Assembly: GCA_964463165.1 (NCBI GenBank) | Contig: CAYXBK010000005.1 | Span: 124,001-188,000 of the forward strand | Length of the DNA: 64,000 nt | Source: UBA7236 sp964463165 | GTDB taxonomy: Bacteria > Bacteroidota > Bacteroidia > Chitinophagales > BACL12 | Direction of reading: 5' to 3' | In this document: positions 7,935 through 16,154 of the stretch, piece after piece | Layout of the letters: each line of letters opens with the position of its first letter | Numbering within the stretch: position 1 is the first letter of the stretch | Notes under the pieces: generated by a model | Databases searched by the model: none | Told to the model about the DNA's origin: nothing | What the model saw: the letters and a program-made list of their open reading frames with translations, nothing else | Position numbers and translations under genes: made by a program

Positions 7935-10340
7935 ATGGCAGAATCCAAAAAGGCAAAAAAAAAGAGTAAAAAATTCTTCTCGTTTCTGAGCGATGAGCGC
8001 TTCGGAAAAATTACGGGTTTAGTCTTCATCCTGCTCAGTTGTTTTTTATTGGTAGCCTTCGGCAGTTATTTACTTACATGGAAGCAGGATCAGAGCCTGA
8101 TCTGGGAGCGCCCGTGGCACCAGATATTTAACAGACAGATCGCAGTAAAAAATCATTTGGGAAATCTGGGTGCAGTTTTAAGCCACCAGTTTTTTTATCG
8201 CTGGTTCGGTATTGCAAGTTTCTTTTTTGTTGCTGCATTCTTCACTTTGGGAATCAATATATTTTTTAAAAGAGCGGTATTCAACAATACAAAAATTATC
8301 GGACAGGGCGTGATGATCATGTTATGGCTCAGCACGATGCTCGGCTTTTTTTTAAATAATGCGCAGTTTCCCTGGGGCGGTGCATTCGGTACCGGAACAA
8401 GCGATCTGCTCGAAAATTTTTTCGGCAAAGCGGGTGCAATATTAATTCTCACCGTATTGCTGATCATTTACCTGATCATTTTCACGAAAATTAATTTCAA
8501 TACATTATTTGCCGCATTTAAAAAGAAACCAGCAGAGCAAACGGAAACTGCAACGTCAATTGAAACGGAACAAAATCCTGATGCAATAAAAAAGGAAGAA
8601 CAAATCAACGTAGCACCGGTTTATGTTTCGAGTGAAGAAATTGCACCAACATTTTCAATGGAATTAAAAAAAGTGGAAAATGCGGTGGTTGAAAAAAACC
8701 CTGAAGTGGATTTTGAAATGGAAGAACCGCAGGTTGAACCGGTGGATGCAATTGAACCAGATCCGATTGATGATCTTGAACTGGAAGTGGAAGAACTGCA
8801 TGAAGAATCCATCGCACTGGAAAATCTGAATTATAATTTTGATCCGGTAGCCGATCTGCCAAATTACCAATATCCGCCGCTTGAATTATTGGAAGAATAT
8901 GCAAATGAAATTGTTTCCATCAACACCGAAGAACTTGAGCGCAACAAAGATCAGATCATCGGCACTTTGAATAATTATAATATCCAGATCTCAAAAATAA
9001 AAGCGACCATCGGGCCCACTGTTACATTATATGAAATTATTCCGGCTGCAGGTGTGCGCATTTCAAAAATTAAAAATCTGGAAGATGATATTGCATTAAG
9101 CCTCGCCGCATTGGGTATCCGTATCATTGCACCGATCCCCGGGAAAGGTACCATCGGTATTGAAGTGCCGAATGTAAATAAAGAAACGGTGAGCATGCGC
9201 AGCCAGATCGCATCTGATAAATTCCAGCATGCAAAAATGGATCTGCCGATTTGTTTGGGAAAAACAATTTCAAGTGAAAATTATATCGCCGACCTCACAC
9301 GCATGCCGCATTTATTAATGGCAGGTGCAACCGGCCAGGGGAAATCAGTGGGTATTAATGCGATTTTAATTTCTCTGCTTTATAAAAAACATCCCTCGCA
9401 TTTAAAATTTGTAATGGTGGATCCGAAAAAAGTGGAATTAAGTTTATTCTCCACCATTGAAAAACATTTTCTTGCTAAATTACCGGGAGAAGAAGATCCC
9501 ATCATTACCGATACCAGAAAAGTAGTTGCAACATTAAATGCATTATGTATTGAAATGGATACCCGGTACGAATTATTAAAAAATGCACAGGTCAGAAATA
9601 TAAAAGAATACAATACAAAATTTTTAAAGAAGAAATTAAATCCGAAAGAAGGGCATCAGTATCTTCCATATATCGTTTTGGTGATAGACGAATTTGCCGA
9701 TCTCATTATGACCGCCGGAAAAGAAATTGAAATGCCGATTGCCCGTATCGCACAATTGGCAAGGGCGGTAGGATTGCATTGCGTGATCGCAACGCAGCGT
9801 CCATCGGTAAATATTATTACAGGTACCATCAAAGCAAATTTCCCCGCACGAATTGCCTTTAAAGTGGCGAGCAAGGTGGATTCAAGAACCATTCTGGATG
9901 CAAGCGGTGCCGAACAATTGATCGGGCGGGGTGATATGCTGCTATCCATCGGCAGTGATGTTGTGCGGCTCCAATGCCCTTTTGTGGATACACCGGAAGT
10001 AGATAAAGTAGTTGATTTTATTTCCACCCAGACAGGCTATGAGCATGCATTTTTATTGCCTGAATATGTCGACGAAAAAGAACAAAAAGATAAGGAAGAG
10101 TTTCTGACCGGCGAGCGTGATCCGCTTTTTGCAGAAGCCGCGAAAATAATTGTGCAACACCAGCAGGGATCCACTTCACTTATTCAGCGCCGCCTGAAAC
10201 TTGGCTACAACAGGGCGGGAAGGCTGATGGATCAAATGGAAGCAGCAGGAATCGTAGGGCCGAATGTTGGCAGCAAGGCAAGAGAAGTTCTTTTCAGCGA
10301 TATCGCTGAGTTGGAACGGTTCTTGCAAAACCTCGATTGA
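7935..10340 (+). CDS. ftsK: FtsK/SpoIIIE-family DNA translocase
   Basis: An 801-residue septal DNA pump that moves chromosome ends during division. A basic N-tail (KKAKKKSKK) precedes four predicted membrane segments within about residues 26-190. A very acidic linker (about 195-310) follows, then the alpha/beta motor: GATGQGKS Walker A at 464-471, VMVDPKKVELS, and VLVIDEFADL Walker B near 581-590. The C-terminal ~70 residues (STSLIQRRLKLGYNRAGRLMDQME) form the winged-helix gamma domain that reads KOPS-type polar sequences. The ATG at 7935 is the only sensible start. The length is normal for Bacteroidota FtsK. A promoter for the next gene lies over its 3' end. Confidence 0.97.
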   Translation: MAESKKAKKKSKKFFSFLSDERFGKITGLVFILLSCFLLVAFGSYLLTWKQDQSLIWERPWHQIFNRQIAVKNHLGNLGAVLSHQFFYRWFGIASFFFVAAFFTLGINIFFKRAVFNNTKIIGQGVMIMLWLSTMLGFFLNNAQFPWGGAFGTGTSDLLENFFGKAGAILILTVLLIIYLIIFTKINFNTLFAAFKKKPAEQTETATSIETEQNPDAIKKEEQINVAPVYVSSEEIAPTFSMELKKVENAVVEKNPEVDFEMEEPQVEPVDAIEPDPIDDLELEVEELHEESIALENLNYNFDPVADLPNYQYPPLELLEEYANEIVSINTEELERNKDQIIGTLNNYNIQISKIKATIGPTVTLYEIIPAAGVRISKIKNLEDDIALSLAALGIRIIAPIPGKGTIGIEVPNVNKETVSMRSQIASDKFQHAKMDLPICLGKTISSENYIADLTRMPHLLMAGATGQGKSVGINAILISLLYKKHPSHLKFVMVDPKKVELSLFSTIEKHFLAKLPGEEDPIITDTRKVVATLNALCIEMDTRYELLKNAQVRNIKEYNTKFLKKKLNPKEGHQYLPYIVLVIDEFADLIMTAGKEIEMPIARIAQLARAVGLHCVIATQRPSVNIITGTIKANFPARIAFKVASKVDSRTILDASGAEQLIGRGDMLLSIGSDVVRLQCPFVDTPEVDKVVDFISTQTGYEHAFLLPEYVDEKEQKDKEEFLTGERDPLFAEAAKIIVQHQQGSTSLIQRRLKLGYNRAGRLMDQMEAAGIVGPNVGSKAREVLFSDIAELERFLQNLD

Positions 10341-10354
10341 CTTAATTAATTTTG
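10323..10354 (+). promoter_or_regulatory. Bacteroidota sigma-70-type promoter for the LolA-like gene
   Basis: TTG at 10323-10325, a 21-base spacer and TAATTTTG at 10347-10354, an exact match to TAnnTTTG. The start codon follows at 10375. The minus-33 part lies inside the end of ftsK, so the downstream gene can be transcribed separately. Confidence 0.55.
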
Positions 10355-10374
10355 CACGACTTTATTTCTAAATC

Positions 10375-11025
10375 ATGAACAAACTATTTTCAGCCATTAT
10401 CGTGTCCGTTTTATTTACGGCCACAGCATTCAGTCAAACCTCGGATGCAACCGCCGTAAAAATATTAAAGGCCGTAAGCCAGAAATACAGCGGATATAAA
10501 ACAATGACGATGGATCTTACCCTCACCATCGAAAATATGGAAAGCAAATCGAAAGAAACAAGATCGGGGAAAGTGATGAGCAAGGGGAATATGTTTAATT
10601 TAAATCTGGGAAACCAGCAGATATTTTGTGATGGAAAAGTAATGTGGACCTACCTGAAAGATGTGAATGAAGTGCAGATCAATAATTTTGAACAAGGTGC
10701 AGATATCATGACACCAAATGACATTTTCAAAGTTGCAGAAAAAGATTATCTCGCCTATCTCGGCGAAAAACTTACGGAAGCCGGTAAAACAATTCAGGTA
10801 ATTGAGCTGACACCAAAAAATAAAGACCTAAGCTTCAGCAAAATAAAAATGTATATCAATACTGCAGATAATTCGGTTGTGCGTGGAGTGGTTTACGATA
10901 AAGGTGCAGTACATTATACGTATACGATCTCCAATTTCAAATCAAATGTGGAGATTGCAGAAAGCAATTTCAAATTCGATAAAACAAAATATGCAGGTGT
11001 GGAAGTAATTGACCTGAGAGAATAA
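10375..11025 (+). CDS. lolA: LolA-like outer-membrane lipoprotein carrier protein
   Basis: A 216-residue periplasmic protein. It has a signal peptide (residues 1-20, cleavage near AFS-Q) followed by a LolA-like half-barrel: AVSQKYSGYKTMTMDLTLTIEN, GKVMSKGNMFNLNLGNQQIFCDGKVMWTYL, and a late YTISNFKSNVEIAESNFKFD close to the LolA C-terminal motif. LolA ferries lipoproteins from the inner to the outer membrane, which fits the several lipoproteins encoded nearby. Pairing with ftsK directly upstream is a common arrangement. The symbol follows the family; a more distant LolA-like role remains possible. Confidence 0.88.
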   Translation: MNKLFSAIIVSVLFTATAFSQTSDATAVKILKAVSQKYSGYKTMTMDLTLTIENMESKSKETRSGKVMSKGNMFNLNLGNQQIFCDGKVMWTYLKDVNEVQINNFEQGADIMTPNDIFKVAEKDYLAYLGEKLTEAGKTIQVIELTPKNKDLSFSKIKMYINTADNSVVRGVVYDKGAVHYTYTISNFKSNVEIAESNFKFDKTKYAGVEVIDLRE

Positions 11026-11049
11026 CCGAAAACTTTATACAAAAAAAAG

Positions 11050-11068
11050 ACCCGCTTTTATGGCGGGT
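11050..11068. terminator. Bidirectional rho-independent terminator
   Basis: ACCCGC (11050-11055), a 7-base loop and GCGGGT (11063-11068), with eight A on one side and a T-run on the other. It separates the lolA gene from the convergent gene ending at 11085. Confidence 0.88.
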
Positions 11069-11084
11069 TTTTTATTTGCCGGAA

Positions 11085-11519
11085 TTATTTATAATACAGC
11101 ATCAATGCAGTTCCGGTAATTGAACCATCTGCTTTATGCCCGAAAATCGCTCCTTCGGTATAAAAACTTCCTGTCACCAGGTTTTCATTTCGCTTCACGA
11201 TTAAAACAATTTTAGACCGCCTGATTTCCTGACATTCAATTAAATTGCCTTTTAGTTTTATTGTAATGATATAGGAAGTATCTCCATTTATTAAATCACG
11301 TTCCGTATAACCGTTTAAAATAATTGCATCTCCGATCCGGCCTGTAATCTCGTCATCAGTTGATATGGTAAAATCAAAATGCAGGGTATCCTGTTCGCAC
11401 CAGGCCGTGGTTATTTTTCCATTGCCGTGCCAGTTACCTGCCAGTTCCAAAGCCGACTGCCCGAATAAACTTCGGGCAGACAGCATAACAATCATGAATA
11501 CAATTTTCGAAAAGGTCAT
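11085..11519 (-). CDS. Hypothetical secreted protein
   Basis: 144 residues with a signal peptide (1-21, cleavage near LFG-Q). The mature part starts LAGNWHGNGK and continues as alternating strands, TLHFDFTIS, DEITGRIGDAIILNG and NLVTGSFYTEG. This suggests a small beta-barrel or lipocalin-like domain; no family is assigned. Its ATG overlaps the stop of the Hsp20 gene (11516-11519), so the two are translationally coupled. Confidence 0.7.
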   Translation of the reverse strand: MTFSKIVFMIVMLSARSLFGQSALELAGNWHGNGKITTAWCEQDTLHFDFTISTDDEITGRIGDAIILNGYTERDLINGDTSYIITIKLKGNLIECQEIRRSKIVLIVKRNENLVTGSFYTEGAIFGHKADGSITGTALMLYYK

Positions 11520-11950
11520 TTGATCAGAACATTTCTTTTTTCAACTGCTTTGATTTCTTTTTTAGGAACAACAAGATATAAAATTCCGTTTTTATATTCC
11601 GCTTCAATATTTCCATCTTTTACATCGTCGGGCAGGCTGAACATACGGCTGAAAGATTCGCAGCTGAATTCCCTGCGGGTATAATTTTTTTCTTTTTCTT
11701 CTTTTTCCAATTTCTTTTCAGCAGAAACAGACAGCATACCATTTACAATTTCAACATGAAAATCTTCTTTTTTCATTCCCGGAACAGCAATTTCCATATT
11801 GTAAGATTTTTCTGTTTCGATGACATTTACTGCAGGCATCCTTTCGAAAACAGCAAGGTCGTTATTGAGCAATGTATCGGTGTTAAAGAATTCAGATAAA
11901 AATGAATTCGTAAATGGGGAGAGCCAGTTAGATCTTTTTACGAGTGACAT
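11516..11950 (-). CDS. Hsp20/alpha-crystallin small heat-shock protein
   Basis: 144 residues, the usual length for a bacterial small heat-shock protein, an ATP-independent holdase for unfolding proteins. The alpha-crystallin domain spans about residues 38-140: PAVNVIETEKSYNMEIAVPGMKKEDFHVEI, then YTRREFSCESFSRMFSLPDDV and the conserved AEYKNGILYLVVPK (A-x-x-x-NGVL-type motif). A short C-tail holds NVLIK with an I-x-I-like element. It overlaps the next gene by four bases and probably forms a two-gene operon with it. I found no clear heat-shock operator such as CIRCE upstream. Confidence 0.95.
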   Translation of the reverse strand: MSLVKRSNWLSPFTNSFLSEFFNTDTLLNNDLAVFERMPAVNVIETEKSYNMEIAVPGMKKEDFHVEIVNGMLSVSAEKKLEKEEKEKNYTRREFSCESFSRMFSLPDDVKDGNIEAEYKNGILYLVVPKKEIKAVEKRNVLIK

Positions 11951-12099
11951 ATCTGCAAATTTTAAGTGAACTGAATCTTTTTATCAGTACAAAATAAAAT
12001 ATGCCCTGCACAGAAAGCGATGACATGCGTTATAGGACACGGAAATTCATATCAATTTTCAGAAAGTGTGCAAATGAGTTGCAGAATTTTTAAAACCCT

Positions 12100-13845
12100 T
12101 CAGCGAACCACTTCAATGATCTTAGAAATTTCTGTGCCTTCAGTAAGCAGGGTAACAAGATATGAACCCGCTACAAAGCCGGAAACATTGAAAACAGACC
12201 CTGAAGAAATAATCTGATCTGCAGTATAGCTTGCAATGCGTTTACCCTGCATATCGGTAATAAATACAGCCGTTACTTTATCGATAGCGCAATCCAGAAT
12301 AAAATAATCTGAAACCGGAGAAGGATAAATTTCAAATTGCTGTTGCTGTATTTCGCCGGTTTTCAAAACAGGTTGTGTGTAACGTGCAACGAATCCGGTA
12401 TGATCATATCCTGCTTCCGTTATTATATTTACGCCTGCTGTTGGATCAACATCCAGTGTTCCATCGTAAATGCCGGTTAATAAAAGCTGATCGCTGTTTG
12501 TAACAGAAAGATTCATTCCGGCACCACGACCGGTAAATTCGGCAAATACAGGGCTTAATTGAAATGCATATTTGAAATTTCCCTTTTTATCCATTTTGGT
12601 TACGAAGAGATTTGTATGATATGAATCGACATCAGGCCCTGTGAGATTGAAAATCGTATTTCCAAAATCAAAATCGAAAGTACCTGAAAATTGGCCGGTT
12701 GAATAAATATTACCGGCTGCATCTGCATGTATCTGGCTGATCACAAAATCCCCTGATCCGGATGGATTCTTCACCCATTTATAATTTCCGTCGGGATCAT
12801 ATTTTGCGATATAAAAATCCGCACCGGATGGTTTTCTGTTTTTTATACCGGCCGAAATATCAAAATCACATTTACGGGCAAATACGCCTTCAATAATAAT
12901 ATTATCTGCCGCATCTGTTGTGATATTCTGAACAGAGCCATACGAATCGGATTCTTTCAAACCACCTGCCCATAAATAATTTCCGTCGGAATTATATTTT
13001 GCAAAAAATCCGTCGATTACATCAAGTGCTGATATATTATTTGTTACAAATGGATCGGGATTAAAATCTACGGTGTAATAAAAATATCCAGCAATAAGAA
13101 TATTTCCTTCACTGTCGCTCGTCATATCCGAAATTGTAAGTTGATTCGATCCTGCACCAAGTTTGTTCACCCACAATAAATTTCCGGCAGCATTGTATTT
13201 TGCCATAAAACCATAGGGGTCATATATTGATCCCGACAAAATATTTGTTGCACCGGAAGGATCAAAATCCACATTGCCGGTATAATAACCTGCAATTGTG
13301 ATATTATCTGATGCATCCGTAAATATCCCTTCAATATATGCCGCACTGGAGCCGTTCGGCCCTCCGATTGCATTTGCTGAAACAAGAGCGCCATCGGGAT
13401 CGAAACGCACATAATAAGCCGCTGTTCCATTCGGAACAATTAAGGTATCCGTTAGATCTGTACCATAAATTACGGGATCCGAAGTTGTGGAACCGCTTAT
13501 CAGGATTCCGCCATCCGCAGTTAAAAATGTGGCATCTGCATTCAGTAATGTTGCATGTTCGATATGTGCAAGCCAGAGAATTTCAAATGCAGCATTATAT
13601 TTTACAATAAATACCTGATTATCAGGCGGGCCTGCTTCAACAATTGCCGGGCCCGGATCAAAATCAAGCGGATAATAGGAACGGCCAACCAGATAGGTGT
13701 TACCCGCAGCATCTGCATATGCATAGCAAGAACTGTTAAAATTCATGATGCCCAGATTGATTACGGCATCCGGAACCTGTGCAGAGATATTTCCTGAAAA
13801 GTAAATCAATAAGAAAAACAGGAAGGAGATTTTATGATATTGCAT
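12100..13845 (-). CDS. SBBP-repeat propeller protein with T9SS type A sorting domain
   Basis: A 581-residue secreted protein with a signal peptide (1-22). The body has about six propeller repeats of the same type as the protein at 1888: GNTYLVG, LDFDPG, VDFDPSGATN, VDFNPDP, DFDISAG, FDFDFG and LDVDPTAG, each followed by a FIAKYDxDGNYKWV-like strand. The Asp-rich turns are more degenerate than in the paralogue. The C-terminal ~75 residues (IYPSPVSDYFIL ... VSGFVAGSYLVTLL ... KIIEVVR) form a type A T9SS sorting domain. It is probably a surface-displayed or released adhesin-like protein with unknown ligand. Confidence 0.87.
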   Translation of the reverse strand: MQYHKISFLFFLLIYFSGNISAQVPDAVINLGIMNFNSSCYAYADAAGNTYLVGRSYYPLDFDPGPAIVEAGPPDNQVFIVKYNAAFEILWLAHIEHATLLNADATFLTADGGILISGSTTSDPVIYGTDLTDTLIVPNGTAAYYVRFDPDGALVSANAIGGPNGSSAAYIEGIFTDASDNITIAGYYTGNVDFDPSGATNILSGSIYDPYGFMAKYNAAGNLLWVNKLGAGSNQLTISDMTSDSEGNILIAGYFYYTVDFNPDPFVTNNISALDVIDGFFAKYNSDGNYLWAGGLKESDSYGSVQNITTDAADNIIIEGVFARKCDFDISAGIKNRKPSGADFYIAKYDPDGNYKWVKNPSGSGDFVISQIHADAAGNIYSTGQFSGTFDFDFGNTIFNLTGPDVDSYHTNLFVTKMDKKGNFKYAFQLSPVFAEFTGRGAGMNLSVTNSDQLLLTGIYDGTLDVDPTAGVNIITEAGYDHTGFVARYTQPVLKTGEIQQQQFEIYPSPVSDYFILDCAIDKVTAVFITDMQGKRIASYTADQIISSGSVFNVSGFVAGSYLVTLLTEGTEISKIIEVVR

Positions 13846-13950
13846 AAAGCAGAAATTTTATTATGCTAATATAACACTATTAAAAAATGCCGCCCCTTAA
13901 ACCCCCGGAATAATTTCACCCAAAAATGGAATAATTCAGAATCTGGAAAT

Positions 13951-14343
13951 TTATTGCATATAGCCTTGTTGTTTCCACACTTCCATACCTTTTTTCAGGA
14001 GGGCGTCAATTTCCTTTTTAATTACCTGTTCCGGTTTTTTAAAATTAAAACAGGTTTTCCCTTTCAGGCATTTCATTGCAACAGGAGCAAGTGATTGATA
14101 GAGTTCGGGTTTCCCGTAAATTGCAAAGAGGTAAAAACTGATCATGTCTTTCCGCACAACAAAAGAAGAGAAATACATACCCGGAATAATTTCCTTTTTA
14201 TATCCGTATGGCACAGGTTTGTTGCCGATAATTTCCATTCCTTTTTCACTTTCCCTTGTAATCACCATCGGCGGGCAACAGGCGTGCAGTGCGGTCCGCA
14301 ATACCGAACTGATCTCTTGAATTGTTTCTGCAGATAAAGGCAT
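13951..14343 (-). CDS. DUF1801/YdhG-like small protein
   Basis: 130 residues, cytoplasmic, without signal. GMYFSSFVVRKDMISFYLFAIY followed by KCLKGKTCFNFKK and a terminal helix EIDALLKKGMEVWKQQGY matches the DUF1801-type fold (frataxin/iron-chaperone-like YdhG relatives), where the KGKSCFxxKK motif is the most conserved part. The biochemical role in this group is not established. It stands alone between larger secreted-protein genes; the start at 14343 is the only good ATG. Confidence 0.6.
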   Translation of the reverse strand: MPLSAETIQEISSVLRTALHACCPPMVITRESEKGMEIIGNKPVPYGYKKEIIPGMYFSSFVVRKDMISFYLFAIYGKPELYQSLAPVAMKCLKGKTCFNFKKPEQVIKKEIDALLKKGMEVWKQQGYMQ

Positions 14344-14389
14344 ATTCTTTTTCTTTCAAAAATAAAACACATAGCTTTTAAATAAAATA

Positions 14390-14417
14390 AAGCCGGCAAC
14401 ATGTTCGCTGCCGGCTT
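14390..14417 (-). terminator. Rho-independent terminator of the M23 peptidase gene
   Basis: AAGCCGGCA (14390-14398) and TGCCGGCTT (14409-14417) form a perfect 9-bp stem with a 10-base loop. On the minus strand it is followed by a T-rich run, 18 bases after the stop of the peptidase gene. Confidence 0.88.
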
Positions 14418-14435
14418 TATAAAAATTGTTTCTGA

Positions 14436-16148
14436 TCATTGAATAACCACCTGTGCAGTTGTGATTCCTGCATCCTGCCGCAATTCTACATAGTAAATTC
14501 CCTTTGGATATGCGGTAAAATCAAAATATTCCGATAACGCATTTTCCGCCTGATATTTTTCAGACTGAAAAATGATTCGCCCGAGCTGGTCACGAATAAT
14601 TATGGATGCTTCAATTGATCCCGGTTGTTTATATAAAACCTGGAATGTACCAAATGTAGGATTCGGGTAAACAAGCAGTGAATTTTGCGGAAGATCATTC
14701 AGCGGACCTTCTTTCATACCATCAATGGTACAATCATCAATTTGTCCACGGAATTCACAATTTTGTGTTGCTTTGAATCCGACATTTAATTTCACATAAT
14801 TTTCCGCCTGATATAAAACATCATTCGTACTCAGGCCAGAAATGGTTGCGGTGGAAACAATATTGTCACCATTCAAATAACCTTTTACTCCCGTATGCGA
14901 GCCGGATAACGTAATTGCAGCCGGGCAATTAACGGTGAAAAAATGATTATAAATTTTTCCTTCGTGCGTTACTCTGATACGGTAGGTACCGGTTGAATAA
15001 CCCGTGAGTGATGTTGTGAAGAAAAATAATTCCCTGTAATAATTGGATGTCGCTACCCAATCCATACTTTCCAATACAGTGCCTGCACTATTCATAATGT
15101 CGACATCAATTACATCACCTACAAAAAAATCACGCATTGCAACAGAGATCATCAACACTTCCGCCGTGCTGAAATGATTTGACATATTTATTGTCTCGTT
15201 GCCTCCGCTTTCATATTCTGCACAATCTTTAAATACGGGGATATTGTTGTGTGTTGCAACACGCAGCACTTCAGGTTCATAATAAGGTATCTGATCGAGC
15301 CACCTGCTTTCGGTGAGGTCGTCGTTACACCCTTCGGGATCGTACCAGGGTTCATCGTACTGACAATCTTCACACGGCCTGAATTCAAAATGCAAATGCG
15401 GAGCGGATGAATTTCCGGAGCTCCCTATTTTACCGAGGTATTGTCCGGCAACAACCATATCATCTACTTCAAGATCTGCCATCGTACCCGATTTCATATG
15501 CGCATACACGGTGATGGAATTATCATCGTGTAATAAGGCGATGAAATTTCCGTAATAGCCTGCATTAAAAGGTTCATAATTAAATACATGCGGTGTATCA
15601 CAATTTCTGTCGATGGTATTTCCATTATACATATGAATTACCTGACCGTCGGCAGCGGCAACAATATCCACATTTTCATCATCCATCATTTGCCATGGAA
15701 AAGGATAGGGAACAATATCGGCACCGTTATGCTGGTCATAATTTTTTGCACCGCCGAAATAATAAGTATCACCAACAGCTGTATGACATTCCCAATCGAG
15801 GCGGTAATTTTCATCGTGATCGATATCGGCAAAATTGCTGATATAGAAATAAGAATTCACACCGTCTATTTCTTTATAATTATCCGCCATGCGCAAAGGC
15901 CAGCCGAATTTTACTGCACCGCCCATTTTAGCGAAATTATCCGCATGCAGTTTTCCTTCCTGGCGCAATCTTGCAATATTATTTTGGATTGCCGGCTGCA
16001 AAAACTGCTGATAATTATCTTCCGTTACACATTCAATTTGTTCTTTGTCGCCGGATAATACCTGCTTCGTTTGTGAAAATGAAGGAGATGATCCGGTTAT
16101 TAAAAGGAAGCCGAGCATCCATTTTAATAAATATTTATTTCGTTTCAT
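14436..16148 (-). CDS. M23 (LytM-type) metallopeptidase with T9SS type A sorting domain
   Basis: 570 residues with a signal peptide (1-25). The peptidase domain spans about residues 120-275: H140 and D144 in the HNGAD motif and H251-x-H253 in APHLHFEF are the zinc ligands and base typical of LasA/LytM endopeptidases, so the active site looks intact. Such enzymes cut peptide cross-bridges in peptidoglycan or Gly-rich proteins. A middle region (about 310-480) resembles beta-sandwich domains. The last ~80 residues (VYPNPTFGTFQV ... AYPKGIYYVEL) form a type A T9SS sorting domain. Export across the outer membrane suggests action on foreign cell walls or extracellular protein rather than on its own wall (inference). 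It starts 6 bases after the fibre-like gene and shares its operon. Confidence 0.92.
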   Translation of the reverse strand: MKRNKYLLKWMLGFLLITGSSPSFSQTKQVLSGDKEQIECVTEDNYQQFLQPAIQNNIARLRQEGKLHADNFAKMGGAVKFGWPLRMADNYKEIDGVNSYFYISNFADIDHDENYRLDWECHTAVGDTYYFGGAKNYDQHNGADIVPYPFPWQMMDDENVDIVAAADGQVIHMYNGNTIDRNCDTPHVFNYEPFNAGYYGNFIALLHDDNSITVYAHMKSGTMADLEVDDMVVAGQYLGKIGSSGNSSAPHLHFEFRPCEDCQYDEPWYDPEGCNDDLTESRWLDQIPYYEPEVLRVATHNNIPVFKDCAEYESGGNETINMSNHFSTAEVLMISVAMRDFFVGDVIDVDIMNSAGTVLESMDWVATSNYYRELFFFTTSLTGYSTGTYRIRVTHEGKIYNHFFTVNCPAAITLSGSHTGVKGYLNGDNIVSTATISGLSTNDVLYQAENYVKLNVGFKATQNCEFRGQIDDCTIDGMKEGPLNDLPQNSLLVYPNPTFGTFQVLYKQPGSIEASIIIRDQLGRIIFQSEKYQAENALSEYFDFTAYPKGIYYVELRQDAGITTAQVVIQ

Positions 16149-16154
16149 TTTCCT

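Noticed and set aside
15588..16058. 156-codon open frame opposite the M23 peptidase gene
   Set aside because: It lies wholly antisense to a well-supported gene, its residues (many Ile, Thr, His) reflect the reverse of that gene's codons, and no family is seen.
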